From contig CM036160.1 of assembly GCA_020631735.1 (NCBI GenBank), positions 6,432,407-6,496,406 on the forward strand: a stretch of 64,000 nt of DNA, read 5' to 3'. This document shows positions 12,253 to 24,261 of the stretch, piece after piece (the stretch's first letter is position 1; each line of letters opens with the position of its first letter). This stretch comes from Saccharum officinarum. Lineage: Eukaryota > Streptophyta > Magnoliopsida > Poales > Poaceae. Both the position numbers and the translations under genes were made by a program. The notes below the pieces were generated by a model. It saw only the letters and a list, made by a program, of their open reading frames with translations. It searched no databases and had not been told where the DNA came from.

Positions 12253-12495
12253 AGGTACCGCTGACCCCAGTGAGCCATACTTATTTGACATGGTCATAAT
12301 TATTTCTGAAAATTGACAGTGAGCCATTGACACTTAAATGATTTTATTGCAACCTATTTCAAACCTTTTCCTGGACATTTACCAAATCTTCTCGGTTTAT
12401 TGTCTTTTGGCTTTGTGATAGTGCGTATGCTATATTGTTTCACTAGCTTTGCTATGTTTACTAATGTATACTAGATAAAATTTATTGCAGTAAAG

Positions 12496-15420
12496 ATGGA
12501 CAGAAAAAGAGCAAGAGGAGACGTCGGTAAATATCCTTGTGAAGATCCTGAAAGTAGCAAGAAGAGAAGGCTTAATAAGAAGTTCAAAGATAGACTTGGA
12601 AAAGCCAACATTGCACCATCAAAGATGTTGAAGGTGATAATGGATTGCACCATCAAATTTGCTAATTTTTTTCTTTCGGTTTTCTAATGTTTTTTATTAT
12701 TTTTTCTAGGTCACCTCAGGAAGTGATGATGATGCATATCCAAGCAAATTCATGGATGAACAGAGAGATTATGAAAGGCTAGTTTTTCTGCAGAATCAAC
12801 AAGGAGATGAATTGAGCAACAATGAAGATGATGATGAATATCAGTACACTGAGGAAGATGGAAGTGAAGATGACTTTGGATATGAAGATGATGAGGAAGA
12901 ACCTGAAGATGACTTGGAACATGCAAATAACTTTCATGAGATCAATATGCATGGTGAGTCTTTGAACACTGAAAATTGAGTTTTTTGTCATATCAAACAT
13001 TGATGCAGTAATTTGTTTTTACATACCAAAAGAACAAAAAAGGAATGTGAGGGGGGCAACTAAGATGAAGAGGATGTGGAAAGAGTATGATCCTAACAGC
13101 AAGATCCAGTTGAAGTTCAATAGATACGGTCAGCCATGTGGACTGAAGACATGCAAATTAACAAGTTTGATTGGATACCTTGTTAGAGGGAAGGAAATTT
13201 CTTTAGGACACAAAAATTGGAGTAAGGTAGATAAATCTCACAAAGAGAAGTTGTGGACAACTATAAAGGTACATAGGCACAACCTTCACTTATTTACTTG
13301 ATGATTTTGAAAGTTAATATTGATTAGAAATGTAAATTCATGCAGGGATTTTTTTGACATTAATGAGTCTTACAAGCCTTGGGTTTTGAAGTCTGCAAGC
13401 AAAAAGTGGAAAGATTTCAAGGTTGTCTTGAAGAGGAAGTATTTTGATCCTAATTTATCTAGGAGACAAAATATCAGTAATGACTGTGAGGAAAGGATTC
13501 CAGCACCTCAATGGGAGTGGCTGGTGAACCACTGGACATCAAATGCGGGACAGGTATGCTGTGCTAGCTTAAATTAATTATTTCCATTGGTGCTTGTTTT
13601 GCTGTACTAAAACTTCATAGACCTTCTATCCTCAACTTAATGTATTTATTTAGCTTAAATCTGAGAAGAACAAGGCCACTAGGGCACTGCAACTGAATGG
13701 AAGGCACACCACTGGATCCAGAAGTAATGCAGTTGTTTTAGATCAAATGGTATTTCCTGATTGCAGAGCTATTACTGTTGTTGACATTTAATCATTGATT
13801 GCCTTTGTGTGGTACCACCTAATGTTCTTAATACAGGAACTAAAGGAAGGAAGACAAATAGGCCATGCTGAGCTCTATATGGCAACACATTCCAAAAAAT
13901 ATGGACAGCCAATTGATGATTACAGCTTTGAAAAAATTGTATGTTGCTTTCTTCCTCCAACTGGTTTATTAGTTTACTTATGATTGAAAATTTTATTTGG
14001 TCATAACTTTTTTGTAGGATGAAATCTGAAGAAGATTTCAAGAAGACCCTTCTTTGACTGCTGAGGATACCCATGACAAAGATTTATTCTCAACATTGTT
14101 CCCAAAAGAGAGGAGTGGAAGGAGGACTGGCCTAGGTCTATTAGCAGGTGGTGTGGGCTCTACTCGCATATCTGAAGCTTTATTTGAAATGCAGGAAGTG
14201 AAAGAAGAAAATAAGAAGCTTTGGGATGTGGTGAAAACTCTAATGTCAAATCAAACTAAGTTGGAGCAGCAATACAGTGAACTGAAAAGTCACGTTTCAG
14301 GTTCCCAAAAGTGCCCTTCTATTGAAACTAGTCCAAGGTTTGATACAGTAGATGGGCAACATTTGCATGACAAGAATGAAGATAATCAAGAATCAATTTC
14401 ACATTTAAACAAGAGACATGGAGTAGAACTTGAGGTAAATTGTGTCCATTTGAGTTGATTTACTGATTAGATGCAGTTTGTAATTAGTTTTATTTTCAAT
14501 CCTTAGGAAACTATAAATGTTAGGATGCAAAGTCTGCAAAAAATAAAGAGAGAGACAACAGAGCACACACATCTGGGAAATACCAAGGAAAAAACACCTT
14601 CGCAAAGCCTTCAGGAGACATCAAAGAAACAAAGAAAGTTTCAGGCACCACTTAATAAGGTAACTGATGTCTTTTCTCATGTTAGTCTTTTCTAATCAAA
14701 TAGTAGAAGATGAGTTAATAGTAATCTTTGTAGGATGATATGGAAGATATAAAGTGTGGTATGGAGATTGGTCTGACATCTCCAAATAGTAAAAAGCTGG
14801 TGGCACTAGGGACCGTTCAGAAAACTGATAGGAAAGCTAAAGCTAACGATGGTCAACCATTGGCGGATTACATTGAGGTACTCGTCAGCATTGTTTATAA
14901 ACAAACAACCATATTGCCTCGTGCACATGGGAAGATACAATATCTGGGAAGTGCTACTGCTCGCTGCATCCCATAGCCTCGGCAAAATGTATGATCCCTA
15001 TAGACTTAAAACTGGTTCCTTTGTTTATTTCTAATGATGAAACTTTGAACTTTACATTGATATAACCACACTGCAGATCATTTGTGCAGATGGCACTCCA
15101 TTGCAGCCTAAGCAGGTAGCACACTATCTTGAGCAATGACACTTACTGAAGTTCGGCTTGAAATCTGAAATTTTCTGTTGTAGTTTTGTAGCTCCATTAG
15201 CAAAATCACCCCGAACACGAGAGCAGCTGCAGGACCAAAAAGGTCAACATCAAAAACTGATGCTACAAGGCTGGACAAAGGCCAAGTTGCTTCACAGGGT
15301 TTGCCAGAAAAGAAGCAAGCAAAGAGGAATGTGTGTAAAGAAAATACTGAGCAACTTAGATCATCCAAGTCTGTAGAGGGCCACAAAAGCAACATACATA
15401 TAACAACATATCGATGTTAG
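12496..15420 (+). pseudogene. CACTA TNP1-like (Ptta/En-Spm) gene, eleven exons, broken
   Basis: Inferred exons: 12496-12633, 12710-12953, 13033-13268, 13346-13553, 13654-13749, 13837-13938, 14018-14434, 14507-14659, 14734-14988, 15077-15115 and 15184-15420. Junctions are phase-consistent except for one extra T in the run at 13349-13355. The protein starts basic (MDRKRARGD), then an acidic stretch (exon 2), then the plant transposase (Ptta/En-Spm) domain with the segments KPWVLKSASKKW and SEKNKATRA, a coiled-coil stretch in exon 7, and the conserved C-terminal VALGTVQ motif. It is the likely DNA-binding partner of the transposase that recognises subterminal repeats. Besides the T insertion, TGA at 14027-14029 and TAG at 14974-14976 (where the family usually has Trp-Pro) interrupt the frame. 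Exons 10 and 11 are the least certain. Confidence 0.78.
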
Positions 15421-15721
15421 TACAATTAAAAGTAAGCATCTCTTGCTTCTACTTTACTGTTTTTCTTTGTCATTTCTGAAAATTCATGGTACTATGACAG
15501 TTTACTTTTGGATTAGTTGATTGTAAGCCTGTGTGTTTCACAACTTTTCTGTTCTGGATGCTTAAGCAGCTCTCAACTTTTAATTAGTTGAGATACAAAT
15601 CGTGTGTCTCAATAGAGATGATTTTCCTTAGTCGAGTCTAGGTAATACTTAGAAAGTGTTCATGATTTTCCTTAGTCGAGTCTAACTCTGTAGCAATATG
15701 ATTTTGATAGTTGCATCTTAA

Positions 15722-15850
15722 AGTGGCCGGTCGAGCATGATTAAGGCCTTTGTAACTTCGTAGAATTTGCCTTTGCTACTTCAGCACAGTAGGATAGGAT
15801 ACCTTATCCTGGCTGCAACTGCAGAAATAATTTTGTGTTAACTAAATCTG
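15722..15850 (+). pseudogene. Decayed second copy of transposase exon 2 start
   Basis: This stretch aligns with 8793-8915, the start of transposase exon 2: ordered matches include 'ggccggtcgagcatgat', 'gtagaatttgcctttgc', 'aggataggata' and 'gcagaaataatt'. It carries several substitutions and an in-frame stop, and nothing else of the transposase follows. It lies downstream of the TNP1-like gene, so the element contains an internal duplicated scrap of its own coding sequence. Confidence 0.7.
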
Positions 15851-16489
15851 GAATTAATATGGCCATGTCACTTGTCAGATAGAGATGTGTCAGTGTAACT
15901 AATTCTAGAATTATTACCTATTTAATTAAATTCTTTGACCGTTGCTCTGATAAACATTCCCATTCACCCTTTTTTCCTAATCATAGTCATTTACCTACCT
16001 CTTACAGTAATACATCAGCACACTTGTGTATATACCTTCACTCATTGGGACATGTTTGGTTTCAAGCAGGAGCAATTGCCAAGTGAGGATAACATATATG
16101 TATATAGCTGGATGTGGACATGTTATTTTCAAGCAGGAGTAACATAAGTTTGGTTTCTGAACATTGATGAAGGCCAGTACTGTGGCGACATAGTATATTT
16201 AGATGGATTTATACTTACATATGTATATATTAGCTGTGATGTGGACACTCTTATAAAGGCAGCAAGAAACTTGCATCAGGAATGGGGACCTAAACATCAA
16301 GACTCAGGAACATCATTTGAAGATAGAAATTTGACTATTTTTTTACTTACTGATTGTGTTTGATTACAAATATAACTGTGTATGCCTGAAAGGTTAAATG
16401 GATTCTGCTGTTAACATGTTCTTTCATTGGTTAATTTCTCGATGGATGTTGCTGTTTTGATTACTTCTGCATGTATGAGTTGGTTTTGG

Positions 16490-16715
16490 AGGCATTTTTA
16501 ATAGCGCCTCCATCAATGTTTGAAGGCTTATAGAAAACGCCTTTAAAAGGTATTATAGGCATCTAGAAAATGCCTTTATATTTATATTGGAAGGCATTTT
16601 TAAAAAATGCCTCAAAAGACCTTTTGAGTCCAGTTTATAGCCGGCATTTCCAAATATGCCTAAAAAGGTTTTTGAAGGCATTTTGATGACTTTTAAAGGC
16701 ATTTTTAAATGCCTC
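16490..16715. repeat. Right subterminal repeat array of CACTA element
   Basis: Repeated 'aaggcatttttaaaa', 'aaacgcctttaaa' and 'aatgcctcc' words in both orientations, mirroring the array at the left end. Confidence 0.75.
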
Positions 16716-16741
16716 CTATAAACAGCCATGCTGTAGTCAAT

Positions 16742-18100
16742 GGCATATGCTTAGACTAAAATAAAGAAGGCAGCACCATAGGCACACGGTTATATGTACC
16801 GAAAAGATTACAACAGCAGCACAGTGCATCGAGACATGCTTAAATTTTTCTGCCAGAACAGAAACCTTGAACCTCATAAGCAAAATAAATCCATAAATAC
16901 ATGAAACTAAATTAAGAGATCATCATCGGAGATAAAGGGGATTTTTTAGGTTACCATCGGAAGAGCTGGCATCTCAAGTGATGACAATTCACAAGAATTA
17001 TAGCCCTGATATGAATTCCTCAAAAAAAAAACTGGCATCAGTACCCTTTAAATTTATAGATATAATGGGAAATCTATGGCACAGGTTCCAAAATATAGAC
17101 ATGAAACAAAGAACAATTTCAGGTGGGGCCGTATTGTGATTCGAACATAATATTCCATTCTTTTATGCAGCTTAAAAACAATCAGGCTATCAAAAGTTCC
17201 AAGGATATACATTTCCCAACAGAAGGACTGCATGAGGGGAAAAAATGGAAAACTAAATTAGGAAAACAAGAGCTCTAGAGTTTCAGAACCTATCACATGA
17301 TGTTCTTGCAACCAAGCTATCAATATTCAATATGTAGCGCTGCATGTAGAATGCTACGTAATTTAGTAAATTTCTAAAATCTCATTTCAATTTTATAAAT
17401 TGGAAGGATAGCCACTCTCCAAAAGGGCAAAGAAATAGCATGCAGTATTCTCTATGAAATATAGAAATAGAATCAGGAGACTTGATCAGATGCATTATTT
17501 TCAGTTGCTAACAGGAATATGATTATCGCTTTAGTGGTAACAGCATATATAGAATTCAGCAATGTTTAGGTCTGTTAGCTATGGGCATTGGACAGGTGAA
17601 AGCCTCCATGGTAGCACTGAGTAAGGCTAAAATGAGAAGGGAAAACAAATGCGGTACACATGCTTTTAGGACAAAGATGAAAAGTAGTAGCGATCTTCAT
17701 CAGTTGTAAGTAGCCTTCAGCTGAGTACCTGGTGACGACACGGTCGCTGTAGCCTCATGGGTATTTGGTATAGTTTGCAAAAGATGATTCATCTGGAAAC
17801 CCTATAAGGGTGTAAGAATTTATATCCTCCACTGATAAATCCTGAAAGTGTTAATGGCAAGTAGACGGCGTACTGCATCATCAAAAAATAATGGCAGCTA
17901 GCATTTAGCAGAACATATGTAAATTTGGGCAACTCTGCACACAGCAATGTCCGAATCAGGTGGACAACAAACAGAGAGAGCTGAGGGCAACCAAAAATGG
18001 CTGAAGGTAAATTGGAGGCGGCCTTATATACTGTAAAGTACATATGTAATACTACGACATTAAATTTGTGAAGGGGGAATTACCGCACAGATTATTGTCG
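16742..18100. other. Intergenic, no supported gene
   Basis: AT-rich, with short frames only. If the CACTA terminus at 5824 belongs to a larger interrupted element, its continuation should begin here, but no opposite terminus was recognised. Confidence 0.4.
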
Positions 18101-18102
18101 AA

Positions 18103-18880
18103 TCAGCCAATATGGAGATCCTTTTCTCTGAACCATGCAGCACACCGAGAAATATAGCCTAGGCTTCCTTGTTCCAAGATCTGGGTGAGCGATGGAGCAT
18201 CATCAATAAATTCTAACCTGGCAAACTTATCCTTGTACTCTTGGGTTGTAAGCAAACTACAACTATGGGAAAAAGGGAGGAAATCGAAAGTACTTAGGAT
18301 GAACCTGTGAAGACCGAAAGCGGACGGAGAAATAAAACTGGTCCGCCCACGCGGGGTTCGCACGAGCCGAGGTGCAGCTTGGGTTGAAGAAGCCGCCGGC
18401 CATGGAGGTCGGGCCGGATTCGGTCGCGGCCATGGCTGGGAGGGGTCGAGGGGGAGATGACGCGCTGGTGCTGGCCGCCTGCGCAGGGTTCGCTGGAGCC
18501 GAGGCCGCCGACGCCGGGACTGGAGCAGACGCGGCCGCGGTCGCCGGGAGAGAGAAAGGGAGAGCAGGCGAGGATGGGGGAGGGGGAAGCGGAGGCGCCG
18601 GCGCACAGCGCGAGGAGGCGGCCGTACCGCCCGTTGCCGCATCGGGAGGGAAGGGGAGAGAGAGGGAGGAAGGGGAGGGAGAAACGGAGGTGAGAGGCAA
18701 GAGAGGGAGGGAGGGAGGGAGGGAGGAGGAGGAGGAGGGCGGCGGCGAGCGGCGCGGCAGCGGCGGCGTCCTACGGGGCGGGAGGGACGGAGGTGGGAGG
18801 AGAAGTGACGGGAAGCTTCGGTCTGGGACACAGGAAGGGGAGAGGATAAGGACGGCCCCGTGCGTTTGCCCGGGCAAGGT
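18103..18880 (-). other. GC-rich island, possible first exon of unknown gene
   Basis: From 18370 to 18850 the sequence is very GC-rich and CpG-rich, with purine tracts on the plus strand. On the minus strand an ATG near 18432 opens a short frame (MAATESGPTSMAGGFF…) that could precede further exons, and a frame at 18250-18103 reads about EYKDKFARLEFIDD … FREKDLHIG before a stop. Proline/arginine-rich translation upstream of these is a composition effect. This looks like the promoter and first exon of a minus-strand gene or captured gene, but I cannot name a family. Confidence 0.3.
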
Positions 18881-18925
18881 TTTTTTGGTTTTTTTTAAGT
18901 GGGGAGGAGCAGAAGGCTCTTGGCA

Positions 18926-19161
18926 GTGTTTAGATTCTTCAAAATTTTAAAAATTTTACAAGATTCCCCGTCACATCAAATCTTTAGACGCATGCATGAA
19001 GCATTAAATGTAGGTAAAAAAAATAACTAATTGCACAGTTTGTCTGTAAATGTCGAGACGAATCTTTTGAGCCTAGTTAGTCCATGATTGGATAAATTTT
19101 ACCAAATAACAACGAAAAGTGTTACAGGAACTTTACACCCACTTTACACCAATCTAAACAC
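18926..19161. mobile_element. MITE with GTGTTTAGATT terminal inverted repeats
   Basis: The ends are exact inverse copies of GTGTTTAGATT. The interior contains 'gattccccgtcacatcaaat', 'gacgcatgcatgaag' and 'gagcctagttagtccatgat', words I recall from a very abundant small grass transposon family. It is 236 bp long, non-coding and AT-rich. The target duplication is not clear, so the superfamily is left open. Confidence 0.7.
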
Positions 19162-19164
19162 ACC

Positions 19165-19560
19165 CCTTGTCAAGGAGATCTCCCTTGGTGGGGGCGTGGT
19201 GCGGTTAAAAATATTTCAAGCAAAATATGATTTTTTTTCTATATATGCACCGGATTAAAAAAGTGTGGGATACATTTTCCTAGGTTTGGTTTGTCATAAT
19301 TTATGTGAATTCCTTGCTTATATATTTTTTTGGCTAAATTAGTAACTTCTTTTATGGGGGGGACATTAAATGATTTTTTGAGGCCTTGGATTGTATTGTT
19401 GTGAGAGTATATCTCAATAAAAGAAAAACGTCCAACACAATTTGCAGCGACTTGAGCAACGGTTGGTAAATAAATGTGTGGTAAAGTATGCTTTTTTTAT
19501 GTACGCACCTGACCAAAAAATGTGGGATACATTTATCTAACTATGTATGTGTACAGACAG
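19165..19560. repeat. Dispersed repeat copies (two part-units)
   Basis: Contains 'caaggagatctcccttggtg' and 'gtgtgggatacattttccta', both found again at about 23055-23190, and a second partial unit from 19440 ('atttgcagcgacttgagc … tgtgggatacattta') matching 24242-24330. It is related to the flank of the vWA pseudogene at 787-1000. Confidence 0.55.
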
Positions 19561-19911
19561 CTACAATACTCTCAATTTCCCTCCTGATTCCTGAAGCTGC
19601 AATTGGTGGCCTCCGTCACGGCGATCCACCAAGCCAAAACCCACACACTGATGTTGCAGCAGCGGCCTCATCATTTCCAGCCATAGCTCTCCGACCGGCC
19701 ATCTTCCTCCTCACAGCTGATGGTGGCTGCCTACGAAACGGCGATGCCTGAGGTGGAGAAGTGGAGGGGGCCATGGGGAGATCCAGACTGCGAGCTGCTT
19801 TGCTCCTGGGAAATCTAGAGCCCTCCCACAGCACGATTGGCTGGCTCACCACACCGGCCGGATCCAAGCGCCCTCCGGTTGTGCAGCCAGTATTTCTGAA
19901 GAAACAGCAGA
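19561..19911. other. Moderately GC-rich DNA, no supported gene
   Basis: Short open frames on both strands without known motifs. This is the sequence into which the LINE's 3' end joins. Confidence 0.35.
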
Positions 19912-22900
19912 ATTTTTTTGAAAGGACGGCAAAAGCTTTGCCGTAATTTTTATTAGACGGGAAAAGCTAAAAAAAAGGTTTTAGTACAAAAAGAGCTACT
20001 CACCTAAGCGCTTTAGCCGGGATTGAAAGAAATACCAAAACAAGATAAAAAGGCCTGAAACCATTCCCGACCCGCTAATACCTAACAATAACAAAGGCCC
20101 CTTAGGGAGCAACCGAAAATGATAATCAAGTCAACTAACTCAAGGACGTTCTAGGTACCATTGCCATGTTGTATTGGTTGATATCATCCTTGCATAAACT
20201 AGCTACTTCTCTTGGTCTTCTTGTCTTCTGTTGGAAAGTTCTTCTATTACGTTCCTTCCAAATATGCCACCAGAAATATATAATGATTCCATCAAACATT
20301 TTCTTTGTTGCCTCGTCAAAGGTGGCTCGACACTTTCTCCAGTAATTATAGACAGAGCCAGATTGATCGATATTCCTGAGATGAGTGATGTTGCACCAAC
20401 TTTGAAGAATTGCCCAAGCCTCCTTTGTAAAACTGCAATCCTTGCACAGGTGTTGAGGCGTTTCAAGCTCAGTTCCACAAAGTTTACATAAAGGATCGTT
20501 TGGCCAGTTTCTTTTGATTAAGTTGTTTGCCGTCAGAATCTTCCGATGTAGTAATGTCCAGGCAAAAAACTTGCACTTAGGTTCAGTCCGTGCTTTCCAA
20601 ATTGGGGTCAATCTTAGTTTGTTGTAGGCCCCTGTGAACTGCATATTGTAGGCACTAGTCGTATATTCCCCACTTGCTGTCCACCGCCATCGAATATTAT
20701 CCTTGACTTCACTATTTATTGGTATTTGATGTATCGCCTCCCAAAGGTCGACATATTCTCTAAGTTCATCAGCGTCAATAATCGGTAGTAAATGTTCTAT
20801 CCATTTGTTGTTATTCAACGCCTTGCCCACTTTGATCTTTTTTCTTCTGCACTTTGCAAACAATCTTGGCGCTATATTTTTTGCTGCTTTACCACTGATC
20901 CAGCTTGATGTCCAAAAGAATGTTGATTTTCCATTGCCAACTTCCACCACAGTGGACGCGTTGAATAGGTCCACGTCTGTTTTGTCGCACGGTGTGTCAA
21001 GATTATTCCATGCTCTATCTTTTTGCTTCCATTTGAACCAAAGCCATCTCAATCTTAATGCCCTTGCAAATCTCTCCAGGTCCAAAACTCCTAGGCCCTC
21101 CTTTCCTTTTGGGCGGCATGTGGTTGGCCAGTTTATTAGGGAATGCCCTCCCTTGACATTTTCTGGTGCTTCTCCACGCCATAAGAAACTCCTTCTGATT
21201 TTATCTATTCTCTTGATCAAACATTTTTGCGTCGGGAAAGCCGTAAGGTGATAGATTGATTGTGAGGATAGAACAATTTTTACCAGTATTTCTCTTCCGG
21301 CGATTGACAGTAATTTACCTTGCCATTCAGGTAGTCGGGATCCTATCCTGTCAATGAGAGGCTGAATTTCAACTCTTCTTAATATTCTGGTGTGAAGCGG
21401 TAATCCCAAATATTTCCCCGGGAAGCTGCAGATCTTTCCCGGAAAATTTTGAAGAAGAGTTTGCACCGTGGATGTATCCAACCTGATTGGGAAAATTTCC
21501 GTTTTGGCCATGTTTATTGTCAAACCCGAGCATTCTCCGAAGGTATGTAAAATTCTACTCAATCTTGACAGATCGTTAGCTGTTGGTGCCGAAAATATTG
21601 CCACGTCATCCGCGTACAGAGAACATCTCAGCTTTGATGTCTTCGGTAGAACCGGCTGGAGGAACCCCTTTTCAGCAGCCATTTCAATGATGCGTTGGAG
21701 AGGGTCAATTGCCAAGATGAATAGCAACGGCAAGAGTGGGTCTCCCTGCCTCAACCCCCGAGCATGTTTGATGCTTTTCCCTGGCCTGCCGTTGATCAAA
21801 ATCTTAGACGATGAAGTCATAAGCAATGATGAGATCCAGTCCCGCCATTTTTGACTGAAACCTAATGCCTGTAATACTTCCAGCAGATAGGGCCAGCTGA
21901 TAGAATCAAAGGCCTTGGAAATGTCCAGCTTGATGAAAAGGGCCGGGTTATTTTTCTTGTGTAATGTTTGAATGACCTTTTGTGCATAGATGAAGTTATC
22001 GTGGATGCACCTTTTCCTAATGAAAGCGTTCTGTGCATTTGACACCATGTTGTCCAGCTTTGGTGCAAGTCTGGATGCAAGAATCTTTGTTATTATTTTG
22101 ACGACGCTGTTAATCAAGCTTATTGGTCTATAGTATGCCATGCTGGAAGCTTCTTGTTTCTTGCGCAGCAGGATTATGTTTGCCTCATTCAGTAAGTGCA
22201 ACTTGGATGTTCTGTGGTTGTAAAAAGCTTGCACTGCTTCTATTAAATTGTATTTTATGACGTTCCAACATTTTTTTTATAAAAGAGACCGATGAAGCCA
22301 TCCGGCCCGGGTGCTTTCATGGAAGGCATTTTTTTATGACGAGAGATACTTCCTGCTCTGCTAAAGGTGAATCCAGGGAGTCCAAATCAAATTGTTCATA
22401 TCCCAGTGCTTCCCAATTCAGCGCAAGGCTTCTCGGCTTTGGCGTGCCAATGGACTGACTAAAAAACTGGAATGCGACGTTGTCTTTTTCTGATTGTGAC
22501 ACCGCTATTATATCACCATCTTGGATAACGCTTATAAAGTTTTGTTTCCTCCTTGCATTTGCACGTATATGAAACAAACGACTGTTAGTATCACCATGGC
22601 GGATCCAAGTTAGTCTTGAATGTTGTTTGGCCTTGCTTTTCTGTATGACTGCCATACCTACTAATTTGGATTTGATGGATTTCTTGAACTCCAATTCTTC
22701 TAAGGTTAGATTCCTCCTTTCCTGCGCTCTTTCAAGTTCCAGCAGTATCGTCTGTAGTATTGTCATTCTTAAGTTCCAGTTACTGAAATGTGTGTGCCTC
22801 CATGACTTGAGTGCTTTGGCCGTACGTAGCATTTTAACATGTAGCCGGAGCATTGCATCTTGGGTGTTGACCGGTTTATCCCATGCCTTCTTGATAGTGT

Positions 22901-23000
22901 CCATGAAATCCGGCATGTTGACCCAGCAAGCTTCAAACCTAAAGCCTCTGTAAAATTCCATCTGGGTATCCCCTTGTAGGCACCGCGAGGCCATCACATG
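19912..23000 (-). mobile_element. LINE (L1-type) retrotransposon, 5' truncated
   Basis: On the minus strand a reverse transcriptase coding region is followed by a ~220-bp 3' untranslated region ending in 'cggcaaagcttttgccgtc' and a short A tail at 19913-19919. This 3' end is typical of plant L1-type LINEs. The 5' end stops inside ORF2: the apurinic endonuclease domain and ORF1 are absent, as expected from incomplete target-primed reverse transcription. No target duplication could be defined with confidence. Confidence 0.82.
20135..22997 (-). pseudogene. LINE ORF2: reverse transcriptase and zf-RVT, frameshifted
   Basis: A 226-codon segment (22997-22317) covers the linker before the reverse transcriptase, ending LAEQEVSLVIKKCLP. 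After a frameshift and short gap near 22240-22320, a 699-codon frame (22234-20135) carries the reverse transcriptase core: YRPISLINSVVKI, LDISKAFDSISW, GLRQGDPL, and the catalytic YADDVAIF box. The C-terminal part ends with a zf-RVT type zinc-binding region (CKLCGTELETPQHLCKDC). The protein would copy element RNA into DNA at the nick. The missing endonuclease and the frameshift make this copy inactive. Confidence 0.85.
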
Positions 23001-23054
23001 CTGGTGAGCACGGTACTAAAAAGGCAGCTCCGGCATCTGAGGCGGAGAAGGACC

Positions 23055-23290
23055 TTGTCAAGGAGATCTCCGTTGGTGGGGAAGTGGTGCAAGATGGGAG
23101 CCCCACTCGGTTAAAAACATTTCATATAAAATATGATTCTTTTTCTATATATGCACTAGATTAAAAGTGTGGGATACATTTTCCTAGGTTTGGTTAGTCA
23201 TAATTTATGTGAATTCCCTGCAGATATTTATGTTTTTGCTAAATTAGTAACTTCTTTTGTGGGGAGACATTAAATGATTTTTAGGGGCTT
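23055..23290. repeat. Dispersed repeat copy right of LINE
   Basis: Near-match to 19165-19400, including 'tcaaggagatctccgttggt', 'agtgtgggatacattttcct' and 'taatttatgtgaattcc'. The two copies bracket the LINE but are far longer than a target duplication, so they predate or accompany a larger duplication. Confidence 0.6.
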
Positions 23291-23639
23291 TTCACAGCCG
23301 TGGTGGAAACCATTGGCTCTCACACCCGCACACACACCTAGTGGCTGCATGCACCATGCTCATGCCCCTTGGCGCCGCTGCCAGAGTTGAACACTTGGAA
23401 TGTGTTGCTTGCGGTAGCCGTGCCATCCACAATGTTCCACTATGTAAAAAACTCAAATAGCTGTCAGCACCCCCTATAGACGCTGGACGAACGCACGTAT
23501 GTGATATCAATTCACAAACGCGCGTTCCCAACACACGCCTGTAGTAATTTGCTGACTAGGGTCACCGGTCCTCAGGTCTTGGAGTTCTCCTTAATTGCCA
23601 AGATGGACAGATTCTGGATCATACGCATCTGCCCACACC

Positions 23640-24261
23640 AGCGACACTATCAAGAAGGCTGTACCACATCTAACTTCTTGAGATTTTTAGGAGAGAATTG
23701 GAGTAGATGGAGAGATTGTCCAGCCGGTTTAGAGACAGTGTTGCTGAGATTGAACGGGCCGTGGAATTGGACGCAGCTCAGGGAGAGGATGGTGAGCTTG
23801 TCGAGGATGCCCTAGGGAGTGAAGGCAAGGCCTTGATACTGTACCTTGAGCTGAATCTTGGTGGCATTCTCGAAGCAGGGCAGCTCAACGATGCCTCTCT
23901 CCCCAGCTTCCTCCACCTCCTCCTCCTCAACATCGTCAGTGGCAGCGGCGGCGCTCTTTGTAACCACATTGCAGTAGAGAAGGTCACCGACCAGGCGGCA
24001 CGCGGTGGCAGGAAGCCAGGCATTGACAACAACATCGACATCATGGTTTGGAGACAGCGTTGCTGACATTGACAATAACAATGACCACATTCTGGCAGGT
24101 TCACACACAACAAAACATCTGTTAGTGCCAGAACATTGCTTCTCATTGTCAACGACGAGGGAGAAGCGGTCGAGGACGTGTGCCACCTCGTGGTTGATAA
24201 TGATGCAGGCCCAGCAACATGGCCACAATACATCCATCACAATTTGCAGTGACATGAGCAT
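23640..24261 (-). pseudogene. F-box/LRR (FBD-type) protein fragment
   Basis: The minus-strand frame from 24261 reads through segments typical of grass F-box/leucine-rich-repeat proteins: VAHVLDRFSLVVDN, VNAWLPATACRLVGDLLYCNVV, an acidic linker, then IVELPCFENATKIQLKVQYQGLAFTP. A TAG at about 23812-23814 interrupts the frame, and the same frame continues as GILDKLTILSLSCVQFHGP, the leucine-rich repeat region, stopping near 23650. No F-box domain precedes it, and the leucine-rich repeat is incomplete. It is a truncated relic of a substrate-receptor gene for SCF ubiquitin ligases. The family is assigned from motif memory. Confidence 0.6.

Larger units (their letters stand above)
7213..16738 (+). 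mobile_element. Full-length CACTA (En/Spm) transposon, 9.5 kb
   Basis: The left end reads CACTACAACACGTCC and the right end is its diverged inverse (…CATGCTGTAGTC), the last base having changed from the expected G to C. The flanking triplets 7210-7212 and 16739-16741 are both AAT, the 3-bp target duplication expected for CACTA elements. Subterminal arrays of 'aaggcatttttaaa' words occur at both ends (7230-7435 and 16490-16715). Inside are a tnp2-type transposase gene followed by a TNP1-type gene, both on the plus strand, the standard autonomous gene order. Point lesions in both genes indicate that this copy is no longer autonomous. Confidence 0.9.

Noticed and set aside
12471..13000. Hydrophobic minus-strand frames opposite the TNP1-like exons
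   Set aside because: Antisense shadows of lysine/glutamate-rich exons.
18372..18950. 192-codon plus-strand glycine/glutamate-rich frame
   Set aside because: Purine-rich low-complexity DNA keeps the frame open; no domain, and it runs into unrelated sequence near a MITE.
23041..23290. Target-site duplication of the LINE at 19.9-23.0 kb
   Set aside because: The repeats at 19165 and 23055 are hundreds of bases long and do not abut the LINE ends, so they are a separate duplication.
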